From NCBI GenBank assembly GCA_963619325.1, contig CAVEVQ010000022.1:1-42425 (forward strand): a stretch of 42,425 nucleotides of DNA, read 5' to 3'. Positions 15,059-22,428 of the stretch are shown here, one piece after another. Under the pieces are notes generated by a model that did not search any database, was not told where the DNA came from, and saw nothing but the letters and a program-made list of their open reading frames with translations. The first letter of the stretch is position 1. Each line of letters begins with the position of its first letter. Made by a program: the position numbers and the translations under genes. The stretch is from UBA1181 sp963619325. GTDB taxonomy: Bacteria > Bacteroidota > Bacteroidia > Bacteroidales > Paludibacteraceae.

Positions 15059-16180
15059 CTATTTTCGGATAAGGACAGCGAATTTGAGAGCCAGGTCGAA
15101 GAAGACTATTTTAGCTTGTGCGTTTTGCTCAATGTGCCTTTCGGCGAGCGAAACTTCTCGCATGAAGCTTTCAACATTTCTCTCGTTGATGAAAGGGGAG
15201 AATTTTGTAGAAAAATTCGCCTCTTCGTTCGATTGATAGTTCAACTGCTTCTCTTGTAGGTTATAGATGAAATTCTCTCGTATGGTCTTTTGTGTATATT
15301 TTAGGAAGTTAACCTGCTGTTTTCTGCCCGCCGCATGCACCTCTTCTGCCCAACGTTGCATCTCTTTCACTTTTCTCGCAAAACAGAGTCGCATCACAAG
15401 GACAAACCAATTGAAATTCTCGTTTTCATCTTCGGAGTGCTCGTAGAGCTCCATAGCTTTCGTCAAACTGCCATTGGAAATGTGCGCCAAATGTGCCAAC
15501 TCTTCGGAATCTAACGTGTGGTCGGCTCCTAAGGCTTTGGCAATGTCTGCCTCTGTCAATGGTGGCACGAAGAAACGTTGTGTCCTGGAAGTGATGGTCG
15601 GCAACAACTTTTCTGCTTCATCGCTCACCAAAATAAAAAGCGTCTTCTGTGGTGGCTCTTCAATGATTTTCAGCAGTTTGTTGGCGCAAACATCATTCAT
15701 CATTCGCTCTGGAAGCCAAATAATCATCACTTTATACTCCGACTCGTATGACTTCGAGGCGAGTTTCTGAATGATTTTATCACTCTCGTTGGCGTATATC
15801 TGACTTTGCTTATTGTCCTTGCTCATTACTCGCTCCCAATCTGCTAGGGTGAAATAGGGTGATTTCAACACTCGCTCTCTCCATTCTGGTAGGAAATTAT
15901 CGCAAGTAACGGTGTCTTTCATTCGGGAAATTGGAAATGCAAAGTGTAGGTCGGGGTGAATCAACTTCTGCATCTGCTGGCACGAAGGGCAGACTCCGCA
16001 AGAATCGTGCTCATCTCGATTCGGACAATTGACATACTGGGCCAGTGCTAATGCAAGTGCCAATTTGCCAGTCCCTTGTGGACCTTGTAGTAACAACGCA
16101 TGCGGTAACCTGTTGTCGATCACCGACTTGATGAACGACTCTTTCAGTCTTTCTTGCCCGTATACATCTTTGAATTGCAT
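15059..16180 (-). CDS. holB: DNA polymerase III subunit delta' (clamp loader)
   Basis: This clamp-loader subunit (373 aa) helps load the sliding clamp at replication forks. The N-terminal AAA+ fold has GPQGTGKL at 33-40, where the usual Ser/Thr of the P-loop is Leu, in keeping with delta' as a non-hydrolysing subunit. A zinc module follows with C52, C61, C64 and C67. Sensor and finger regions include KLLKIIEEPPQKTLFIL and TITSRTQRFFVPPL. The C-terminal half is helical. A -7 promoter element lies at 16216-16224. It is followed by the PSP1-type gene and gldH. Confidence 0.9.
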   Translation of the reverse strand: MQFKDVYGQERLKESFIKSVIDNRLPHALLLQGPQGTGKLALALALAQYVNCPNRDEHDSCGVCPSCQQMQKLIHPDLHFAFPISRMKDTVTCDNFLPEWRERVLKSPYFTLADWERVMSKDNKQSQIYANESDKIIQKLASKSYESEYKVMIIWLPERMMNDVCANKLLKIIEEPPQKTLFILVSDEAEKLLPTITSRTQRFFVPPLTEADIAKALGADHTLDSEELAHLAHISNGSLTKAMELYEHSEDENENFNWFVLVMRLCFARKVKEMQRWAEEVHAAGRKQQVNFLKYTQKTIRENFIYNLQEKQLNYQSNEEANFSTKFSPFINERNVESFMREVSLAERHIEQNAQAKIVFFDLALKFAVLIRK

Positions 16181-16215
16181 TTTTCCCTCTTGATAAGATA
16201 TCCAAAATATACCTT

Positions 16216-16224
16216 ACAAATTTA
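16216..16224 (-). promoter_or_regulatory. -7 element for holB
   Basis: TAAATTTGT on the minus strand matches TAnnTTTGY and lies 35 bases before the holB start. No good -33 box is seen at the usual spacing. Confidence 0.45.
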
Positions 16225-16331
16225 CGACAAAAATGCGATATTTTGTTGTGGTTTTTGAAAAAATGAGAATGGGAGATTCTATTTAAAGATGATACTCTAT
16301 TCGCAATGAGTTCGGGTTCTCTTATTCTTCT

Positions 16332-17240
16332 TTATTGCATCATCCAACGTTTTAATTCTTCCACACTTTTCCCTCTCTTTTTTGCGTATTCATTCATCTG
16401 GTCTTCTCCCACTTTACCCACCATAAAATAAAAAGCCTTGGGGTGCGAGATGTGTAGGGCGCAAATGGATGCGTTGGGTTTCATAGCCCCATTTTCTGTT
16501 AATGTGATTCCAATGTCACTGAGATTTATTAGTTTGTTCGCTTCAAAAAGCATAGATAAATCTGGAATAGAGGGGTAGCCAAATGCAGGACGGATTCCTT
16601 CTGCATGGGTGATTTCTCCATAACCCCAATATTCATTGCGGATTTTTTCGTGTAGCCACACCGCAGTGGCTTCCACCAGACGGTCAGCCACACTTTTTAT
16701 CAACAACGACCGGTAATCATCGCATTTTTCTCGCTCTTCTTCTGCCCATTCGTCTCCTCCGTGAATGGTTACTGCAAACATTCCGATATAATCTTTCTTA
16801 GGTGATATGAAGTCGGCTATGGATAGGCAAAAATCGCCTTTCTCGCTGGGATGTTGTTGTCTCAGCATAGGCAGGTATAGCTTCTCTTCCTCTTCTTCAA
16901 GTATGGATATACCATCTCCTTGGCTTCTTGCTTCGGCAAAGTAAATGATTGCTCGAGGCTGAAAACGATTCTTCTCCATACCCTCGCGGAGCACCTCTTG
17001 TGCGTCTCGAAAGAGTTGATACGCCTCTTTTGCTTTTTCTTTGTCTTCAGAACGGAATCTGTTGAGCCATTGTACTTTGCAGGCTTCACAATCGCACAAT
17101 GTCTCTAACCCGTCATAGTGTCCGTTCATTTTCCATGCGAGAAAGAAATACCTCCAGTCTATCCGCATAATGACGGATAGAAGGTCAATGTCTTTGATTA
17201 TCTTTCGTCCTAAGAAAGATGGACGGATAGGTTGATACAT
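16332..17240 (-). CDS. Stand-alone methionine synthase activation domain protein
   Basis: The protein (302 aa) corresponds to the C-terminal AdoMet-binding activation domain of cobalamin-dependent methionine synthase MetH, which reductively methylates inactive cob(II)alamin. Family landmarks are DYRSLLIKSVADRLVEATAVWLHEKIR near 175-200, WGYGEITHAEGIRPAFGYPSIPD near 205-230, and GITLTENGAMKPNASICALHISHPKAFYFMVGKVGEDQMNEYAKKRG to the end. The catalytic parts of MetH are absent here, so a separate MetH lacking this domain is expected elsewhere. The ATG at 17240 lies 18 bases after the stop of the sugar transporter gene, so the two are probably co-transcribed, an odd pairing. Confidence 0.88.
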   Translation of the reverse strand: MYQPIRPSFLGRKIIKDIDLLSVIMRIDWRYFFLAWKMNGHYDGLETLCDCEACKVQWLNRFRSEDKEKAKEAYQLFRDAQEVLREGMEKNRFQPRAIIYFAEARSQGDGISILEEEEEKLYLPMLRQQHPSEKGDFCLSIADFISPKKDYIGMFAVTIHGGDEWAEEEREKCDDYRSLLIKSVADRLVEATAVWLHEKIRNEYWGYGEITHAEGIRPAFGYPSIPDLSMLFEANKLINLSDIGITLTENGAMKPNASICALHISHPKAFYFMVGKVGEDQMNEYAKKRGKSVEELKRWMMQ

Positions 17241-17258
17241 GTGTTTCTATGTTTTTTT

Positions 17259-18860
17259 TCAATTGCAGACTTTTTGTCGCTCTCGTCTGTTGCTCAATTC
17301 CGTGGTTATTTCTGTCATTTTCTGTTGGTTGAGTGGGTAGAGAAGCATCAGGACGGCACCGACAAACGCAATGATAGCGGGAATCCAACTCATCAATTCA
17401 ATGATGCCTGGCACGGCCGCTTCAATAGAGGCAGAGTCTTGTCCGTTGTACCCATAAAGACCTAAGACAAGTCCGATAATCGCTCCCGCAATTCCTCCTC
17501 CAAACTTGGTGGCAAACGAGCCTGCCGAGTAGACTAAGCCTGTGGCGCGACGCCCATTCGCAAACTCCGAATAGTCGGCCGCATCTCCTAACATGGCGAA
17601 AAAGAGGGTGGGCATGATGGCGGCAGCACATTCGCTAAGCGAACCAATGACGAAGATAGCGACCTTGTCTTGAGGACCGCAGAACATCAGCATTGAATTG
17701 ATCACACCACTCACCACCAAGGCTCCAATGAAGACATTCTTTTTGCCAATACGGCGTGAGAGTGGAGTAGTGGCTGCTGCTCCGATGATAGAGGCGACCA
17801 TCAGGGCGGTCATGTAACCTCCTGCCAATAATTGATTGTGTATGTAGTGAGTAAAGTAAATCACTGTAATCCCCTGCTTTATGTTGTTGTAGATGTTGAA
17901 GGCCAATCCTACGACGAGCAATACTATCCATGGACGGTTTTTCACCAAATCTTTCAGGTCGTTCCAAATATTCTCTTTTTGTCCTTTTGGGGGAGATACG
18001 CGTTCTCTTGTAAAGTGGAAAGTGATGAACATACAGAGAACTAAGAGGATGGAGAGAGTATAGATGGCTTTGCTGTAGCCTTGACTTTGATCTATCAAAG
18101 TGATTTTGTCAGTCGTTAGGTTTTCTTCGCCTTCTACCATAAAATTGTATGTTTCTCCTGCTTTGATGGAAAAACTTTTGCCAAATGTTGGAGTGTCCGT
18201 CTTATCTCCTATCATCAGGAAAGAGGCGATGCCATCTTCCGTCTTGATGTTAACATTCTTCACATCTTGTTGAGCCGAGACAGACACTTGATATTTATCA
18301 TTTTCAATCTTGAGTAGATTGATTTCTGGATTAATGTTCCCGAAGTAGGTTACTAAAAAGAGAAGAGTGCCTTGTACGAGCATACCGCCGGCAAATGCGC
18401 CTACCATACGAAAAGAGCCTATGCTGGTTCTCTCTTTGTCGTCTCCCGTCATTACAGCCATTAGTGCGCCGTAGGGAATATTATTGGCAGTGTAGATAAG
18501 GGTGAAGAGAATGTATGTGGTATAGGCGTAGGCAATCTTCCATGGAATAGACCAGTTTTCGGGGCATGTGAATAATAACGAAAGAATGATGCCCAAAGGA
18601 AGTGCCGACCATAGAATCCATGGGCGAAACTTGCCGTATTTTGATTTTGTACGATCGCCTACGACCCCCATCAGCACATCCGACACGCCGTCGCTCGTTC
18701 TCGCCACGAGCATTAGTGTACCCACGGTGGCAGGTGTCAATCCAAACACATCCGTGTAGAAAATGATGAGAAAGGTGGAAACTCCACGCCATGCAATATT
18801 GGCAGAGGCATCGCCCAATGCATAGGCTATCTTTTCTTTGAGGGAGAGTTTTTGCTCCAT
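17259..18860 (-). CDS. GPH-family (MelB-like) sugar symporter with a periplasmic insert
   Basis: This major facilitator protein of the glycoside-pentoside-hexuronide cation symporter family (533 aa) imports sugars with a cation. The N terminus KEKIAYALGDASANIAWRG and the DGVSDVLMGVVGDRTKSKYGKFRPWIL loop are family signatures, and twelve hydrophobic segments can be traced. Between segments 5 and 6 is an extra region of about 90 residues (roughly 180-270), polar and beta-rich, which by topology faces the periplasm. The start at 18860 is chosen because an earlier in-frame start at 18923 lies within the promoter. The substrate is unknown. The gene leads into the MetH-activation gene. Confidence 0.87.
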   Translation of the reverse strand: MEQKLSLKEKIAYALGDASANIAWRGVSTFLIIFYTDVFGLTPATVGTLMLVARTSDGVSDVLMGVVGDRTKSKYGKFRPWILWSALPLGIILSLLFTCPENWSIPWKIAYAYTTYILFTLIYTANNIPYGALMAVMTGDDKERTSIGSFRMVGAFAGGMLVQGTLLFLVTYFGNINPEINLLKIENDKYQVSVSAQQDVKNVNIKTEDGIASFLMIGDKTDTPTFGKSFSIKAGETYNFMVEGEENLTTDKITLIDQSQGYSKAIYTLSILLVLCMFITFHFTRERVSPPKGQKENIWNDLKDLVKNRPWIVLLVVGLAFNIYNNIKQGITVIYFTHYIHNQLLAGGYMTALMVASIIGAAATTPLSRRIGKKNVFIGALVVSGVINSMLMFCGPQDKVAIFVIGSLSECAAAIMPTLFFAMLGDAADYSEFANGRRATGLVYSAGSFATKFGGGIAGAIIGLVLGLYGYNGQDSASIEAAVPGIIELMSWIPAIIAFVGAVLMLLYPLNQQKMTEITTELSNRRERQKVCN

Positions 18861-18892
18861 AGTAAATATAGGATGAATATAATATGTGTTTT

Positions 18893-18924
18893 GCAAAAAT
18901 AACAATGTGCGACGTAACCTCAAA
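18893..18924 (-). promoter_or_regulatory. Consensus promoter for the sugar symporter operon
   Basis: On the minus strand TTTG (18924-18921) is followed after exactly 19 bases by TATTTTTGC (18901-18893). This is a perfect match to the Bacteroidota vegetative promoter. The ATG lies 33 bases past the -7 element. The -33 box falls in the second arm of the upstream terminator hairpin. Confidence 0.75.
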
Positions 18925-18949
18925 GGTTCATTGAGATTACATCACACAT
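18905..18949 (-). terminator. Long terminator hairpin of the Ig-like lipoprotein gene
   Basis: Bases 18905-18923 and 18931-18949 form a 19-bp stem with a seven-base loop; the three non-Watson-Crick positions are G-T wobbles. On the minus strand TGTTATTTTT follows. It begins 18 bases after the stop of the gene at 18967-21168 and overlaps the next promoter. Confidence 0.75.
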
Positions 18950-18966
18950 TTATGCTGCATTGAATC

Positions 18967-21168
18967 TTATTCGCTTTTTTTTATTGGCCAGTAATATCCA
19001 TATTCGCTTGAGGTGCCGTTAGTATACGGATGAAAGTCTTCCTGTCCTTTAAGTTTCCTTTTCGTTTCATATTTTATCGTATGTATACCACCAACTCCAA
19101 ATTGTCCACTGCTAGTTATCTTAGCATAGTATTGAATATATTTATAAGTAGTTTGTTCATCTGAGTCGCTTTTACTATTTGTAATCGTATAGATAATGTC
19201 TGAACTGAAATACATTGGAGATATTGTTCCAAATTGGGAATAAGATGGTCCTTTTAAGAGGACATATTTTTCTTTGTCCCCCTTCTTATAGATGGCATAA
19301 TATTCTTTGCTACTATCAAAACTTATGCTACCATAAACTTTACAATAGGTATTACTAAGTATTTCCATAAAATCCGAAAAACTTGGAGTGCATGTGTTGC
19401 GGAATTTGTATTGGTATTCCTTTGTCACAGGGTCGTTATTATAAGTACATTTGAACGAATACGTCTCTCCACTTTCTAATCCAAGAGATTGTACTACTTG
19501 ATAACAACTTTTGTATAAATGTAGTGCGTTGGCACCCCAAAGAGCTCCACTAGGCAGTCCGAAGTCTACAAAACTATCATCGTAAACTTTGATTAATAGA
19601 ACGTCGGTCGTGTAAGTTCCACATGATAGGGCTATTTTACATTCTCCAACATTTCGACCGGTTATGGTAATTGTATTGGCGGTCTTGTTGATTGTGTAGT
19701 CTATGACACCATAGGCTGATCCGTATGTTTTCAATTCATCAGTCGTTGGAATGCTTTCAAAGTTCAACGAAAGATTAGAAACGTCAGCTTTGGTTGGATT
19801 TATAGTGTATGTGATCTTTTCTGTTTCTCCTCGTCTTATGCTTAATGTGCCGATAATTCCGCTTTTTGAGCTGTCTTCAATTTTGTCATTTGACAGGGTG
19901 ATAGACTTCAATGAATTGTCGACGACAATTTCGAAAGTAGCGGTGAGAGCTTGTGATTTTCCTCGGTTGAGAGTCGCTGTGATTGTTGCTGTTCCATCGG
20001 CAAGCCCAACAACGTTGCAATAAAGGTTTCCATCTGCATTCGTTGATATTGAGTTGATCTTGGCTACGGAAGAATTGGAGGAAGACCAAATTACGTTGGA
20101 TAACTCAAGTCCATATAGGTCTGTGAGATTGCTGGGAGAAAAGAATATGCTAACAGTATCTTCTTTGGTAAGAGTGGCGTTGTGTATTTCATTGTTGTAT
20201 TCATTTTTCACCCAAATAGATATGGAGGAAGGATATGTTTGTTTGACGGTTACTGTACATGTTTCTGTTACTCCGCCTAATGTAATCGTTATCGTGGCTG
20301 TCCCTTCTTCCTTGCTGTTTATGGAAAAAACGATGCTGCCATCTTTTTTCTCTTTCTTCGTTATTGTGGCGATATTTGTATCTGACGATTTTATGATTGC
20401 TTCATCCCACAGGGAATTTATCGTGTAGTCGGACTCTGCGATGTCTAATGTGGCAGTGAGATCGGCGGTTTTGTCTGGAAACATATTCATTGTCGTTTTG
20501 TCTAAGTTGAATGCATTAATAGCTTTCTTCCATACTTCCACTATGCACTCTTTCTTGATTTTTTCTCCGTCAATGTTTTTGAATGAGGCAACAATGCGCG
20601 CAGTACCCGCTTTCGCTCCAGTAACTTGAAAAGAGCAGTCTTCTTCTTTTTGTGTGATTGTTGCTATTTCTATGTTTTCAGATGTTAAATCTATGGAGCA
20701 GAATGAAGCCACGTCTGGATTCAAACCAATAGGAAGTGAGTCTGTTTGGTTGTAGCGGATTTTAAATGTGTCTGGGAGATAGATGCTTTTTATTTGCACC
20801 TTGATGACTTCTATCTGTACTTCTATGGTCTTGTCTAAAACTGTCGCCGAGATGGTGGTCGTGCCTTCTCTCAATGCGTAAACTCTTCCTTTGCTGTCTA
20901 CTGAAGCTACGTTTTTGTTTGAGCTATTCCAATAAACAGCGGCTGTGTCCATAGATTCGGGTAATATTTGTACATAAAATTTTTGAGACTCGCCCTCTTC
21001 CATTCTGTTGTTCTCGGGGAGGTTTTCCGAAAGAAACTCAACACTTTCTAATTCTATTGTTGTTTCGTCTCCTTTCTCTTTCTTGCAACCACCCCACGCA
21101 AGTATCGTGCAGAAAAATATAATTGCTAAACCTACGGCTACTCTTGAAAAATTGTTCTTGCTTCTCAT
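18967..21168 (-). CDS. Lipoprotein with tandem bacterial Ig-like domains
   Basis: This cell-surface or periplasmic lipoprotein (733 aa) has a signal peptide MRSKNNFSRVAVGLAIIFFC and a lipobox ending at C28, then KKEKGDE. Several Big_2-type Ig-like modules follow to about residue 530, recognisable by W-x-SSNxxVAxV(D) and EGTTTISAT or AGTARIVAS patterns at about 75-120, 150-215, 270-310, 345-400 and 430-530. The C-terminal part (about 535-733) starts with FVDFGLPSGALWGAN, a phrase seen in many Bacteroidota surface proteins, and is rich in Tyr and Ser. The role is probably adhesion or display; the ligand is unknown. The start at 21168 fits the lipoprotein signal; an earlier in-frame start lies in the -7 element. 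Confidence 0.85.
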   Translation of the reverse strand: MRSKNNFSRVAVGLAIIFFCTILAWGGCKKEKGDETTIELESVEFLSENLPENNRMEEGESQKFYVQILPESMDTAAVYWNSSNKNVASVDSKGRVYALREGTTTISATVLDKTIEVQIEVIKVQIKSIYLPDTFKIRYNQTDSLPIGLNPDVASFCSIDLTSENIEIATITQKEEDCSFQVTGAKAGTARIVASFKNIDGEKIKKECIVEVWKKAINAFNLDKTTMNMFPDKTADLTATLDIAESDYTINSLWDEAIIKSSDTNIATITKKEKKDGSIVFSINSKEEGTATITITLGGVTETCTVTVKQTYPSSISIWVKNEYNNEIHNATLTKEDTVSIFFSPSNLTDLYGLELSNVIWSSSNSSVAKINSISTNADGNLYCNVVGLADGTATITATLNRGKSQALTATFEIVVDNSLKSITLSNDKIEDSSKSGIIGTLSIRRGETEKITYTINPTKADVSNLSLNFESIPTTDELKTYGSAYGVIDYTINKTANTITITGRNVGECKIALSCGTYTTDVLLIKVYDDSFVDFGLPSGALWGANALHLYKSCYQVVQSLGLESGETYSFKCTYNNDPVTKEYQYKFRNTCTPSFSDFMEILSNTYCKVYGSISFDSSKEYYAIYKKGDKEKYVLLKGPSYSQFGTISPMYFSSDIIYTITNSKSDSDEQTTYKYIQYYAKITSSGQFGVGGIHTIKYETKRKLKGQEDFHPYTNGTSSEYGYYWPIKKSE

Positions 21169-21224
21169 ATCTGTGAATAATTGATTTGTACTTAAATTGC
21201 TTTGTTCCTTTTTTGTGAATATCT

Positions 21225-21233
21225 GCAAAAATA
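21225..21233 (-). promoter_or_regulatory. -7 element for the Ig-like lipoprotein gene
   Basis: TATTTTTGC on the minus strand is a full match; TTTT stands where TTTG would be expected 19 bases upstream. It lies about 57 bases before the ATG at 21168. Confidence 0.55.
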
Positions 21234-21292
21234 ATGATTGATTTTTGAACAGAAAATTTATTTTCCATAAAAAAGCAATTGCACTCTCTGAG

Positions 21293-21380
21293 GGTTGGAA
21301 AAACGGACAAAATAGGTGCTTTTGCGGTTGGAAAAACGGACAAAATAAGTACTTTTGCGGTTGGAAAAACGGACAAAATA
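21293..21380 (+). repeat. Tandem 33-bp repeats carrying promoter elements
   Basis: Two complete 33-bp copies (21293-21325 and 21326-21358) and a 22-bp partial copy (21359-21380) start GGTTGGAAAAACGGACAAAA. The complete copies differ at only two positions. The third breaks off where the start codon of the ATPase gene begins. Each full copy ends in a -7-like element: TGCTTTTGC in copy 1 and the perfect TACTTTTGC in copy 2. The unit is a multiple of three, so one frame reads through all copies (GWKNGQN repeated). Confidence 0.85.
21328..21358 (+). promoter_or_regulatory. Promoter in the second 33-bp repeat
   Basis: TTG at 21328-21330 is followed after 19 bases by TACTTTTGC at 21350-21358. Transcription would start inside the third partial repeat, giving a leader of about 15 bases before the ATG at 21380. 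Copy 1 has the same layout with one mismatch in the -7 box. Confidence 0.6.
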
Positions 21381-22204
21381 TGATTAAACGAAAGATAATC
21401 AGAAAATTAGAGACTTTCTACAAGTCAACTGAAAATGCCATGCTCATCACAGGGGCAAGGCAGGTTGGGAAAACGTATGCGATTCGTCAGTTTGGCAAAT
21501 CGAATTTCTCTTGTTTTGTTGAATTCAATTTCTTGGAAAATCTTGAAGCAAGACGTATTTTCTCGGAGACGAGAAATGTGGAAGAATTTTTATTGCGTAT
21601 TACTGCACTCGCTACGGTGAATCTGCAAAAACATGATACTTTGATTTTCTTTGATGAGGTGCAAGAATGCCCCGAACTCGTTACTATGCTAAAATTTTTA
21701 GTTGAAGAGGGTAGTTATAGGTACATTCTGAGTGGCTCTCTTTTAGGAGTGGAACTGAAAGATATTCGCTCTGTCCCTGTTGGATTTCTGACGATAGAAG
21801 AAATGTTTCCCCTTGATTTTGAAGAGTTCGCAAAAGCAGTGAATTTATCGGATGAGGTCTGGGATTATCTGAAGAAATCATATAACGAAAGAACAAAGGT
21901 TGATGAAGTGATTCATCGTCGAATCCTTCAAATTTTTCGTATGTATCTTTCTGTTGGCGGTATGCTTTGGTTGAGGGATGCGGGTGTCGTTCTCCCCGTT
22001 TTCAATGTGGAAGAGCCTAAGGTCCCTTTGTTGCTTTCGAAATCAAGAAATTTATTCAAGTTGTTTTCCTCTGATGTGGGATTGTTGGTGTGCCAATATG
22101 GACCAACCGCACAGCTTGCTGTTACTTTGGAAGATGCAAATCTGAATAACGGTGCTTTATATGAAAATGTCGTGGCTCAAGAGTTGCGTGCACATGGATC
22201 CTGA
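21380..22204 (+). pseudogene. Decayed DUF4143-type AAA ATPase gene with internal deletion and lost C terminus
   Basis: The open frame (274 aa) belongs to the AAA_14/DUF4143 ATPase family common in Bacteroidota. Walker A is GARQVGKT at 25-32, Walker B is LIFFDEVQECPE near 89-98, and SGSLLGVELKDIRSVPVG follows. Around residue 195 the sequence passes from YLSVGGM straight to LWLRDAGVVLPVFNVEEPK. Full-length members, as I recall them, have roughly 75-80 further residues between these motifs. It then stops after YENVVAQELRAHGS, where relatives continue into a nuclease-like domain (YYFNSKKQGELDFV-type). The internal loss is in frame. Both losses point to a remnant, though an expressed short form cannot be excluded. 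The frame also extends upstream through the tandem repeats to 21245. Confidence 0.7.
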
Positions 22205-22349
22205 AGAAACTCCCGAAGTACAAATGCCAAACAATTTTTCTGATATTACTTTGCCTTCTATATAGTTGATTCTTGCGTATCGTTAAATCTTTTGTGATTT
22301 CTGACATAATCTTTCCTTACTTTTTTTATGCTCTCTCGCATAATCGTTG

Positions 22350-22358
22350 TATTTTTGC
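22350..22358 (+). promoter_or_regulatory. -7 element for the CoA transferase gene
   Basis: TATTTTTGC fully matches TAnnTTTGC, about 70 bases before the ATG at 22429. The -33 region is a T tract without a clear TTTG. Confidence 0.5.
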
Positions 22359-22428
22359 AAGAAATTTATGTCGTTTAACTATCAATTTGTATAAAAAACG
22401 AAATTTTGCATAAAAACAATATTTGAAG

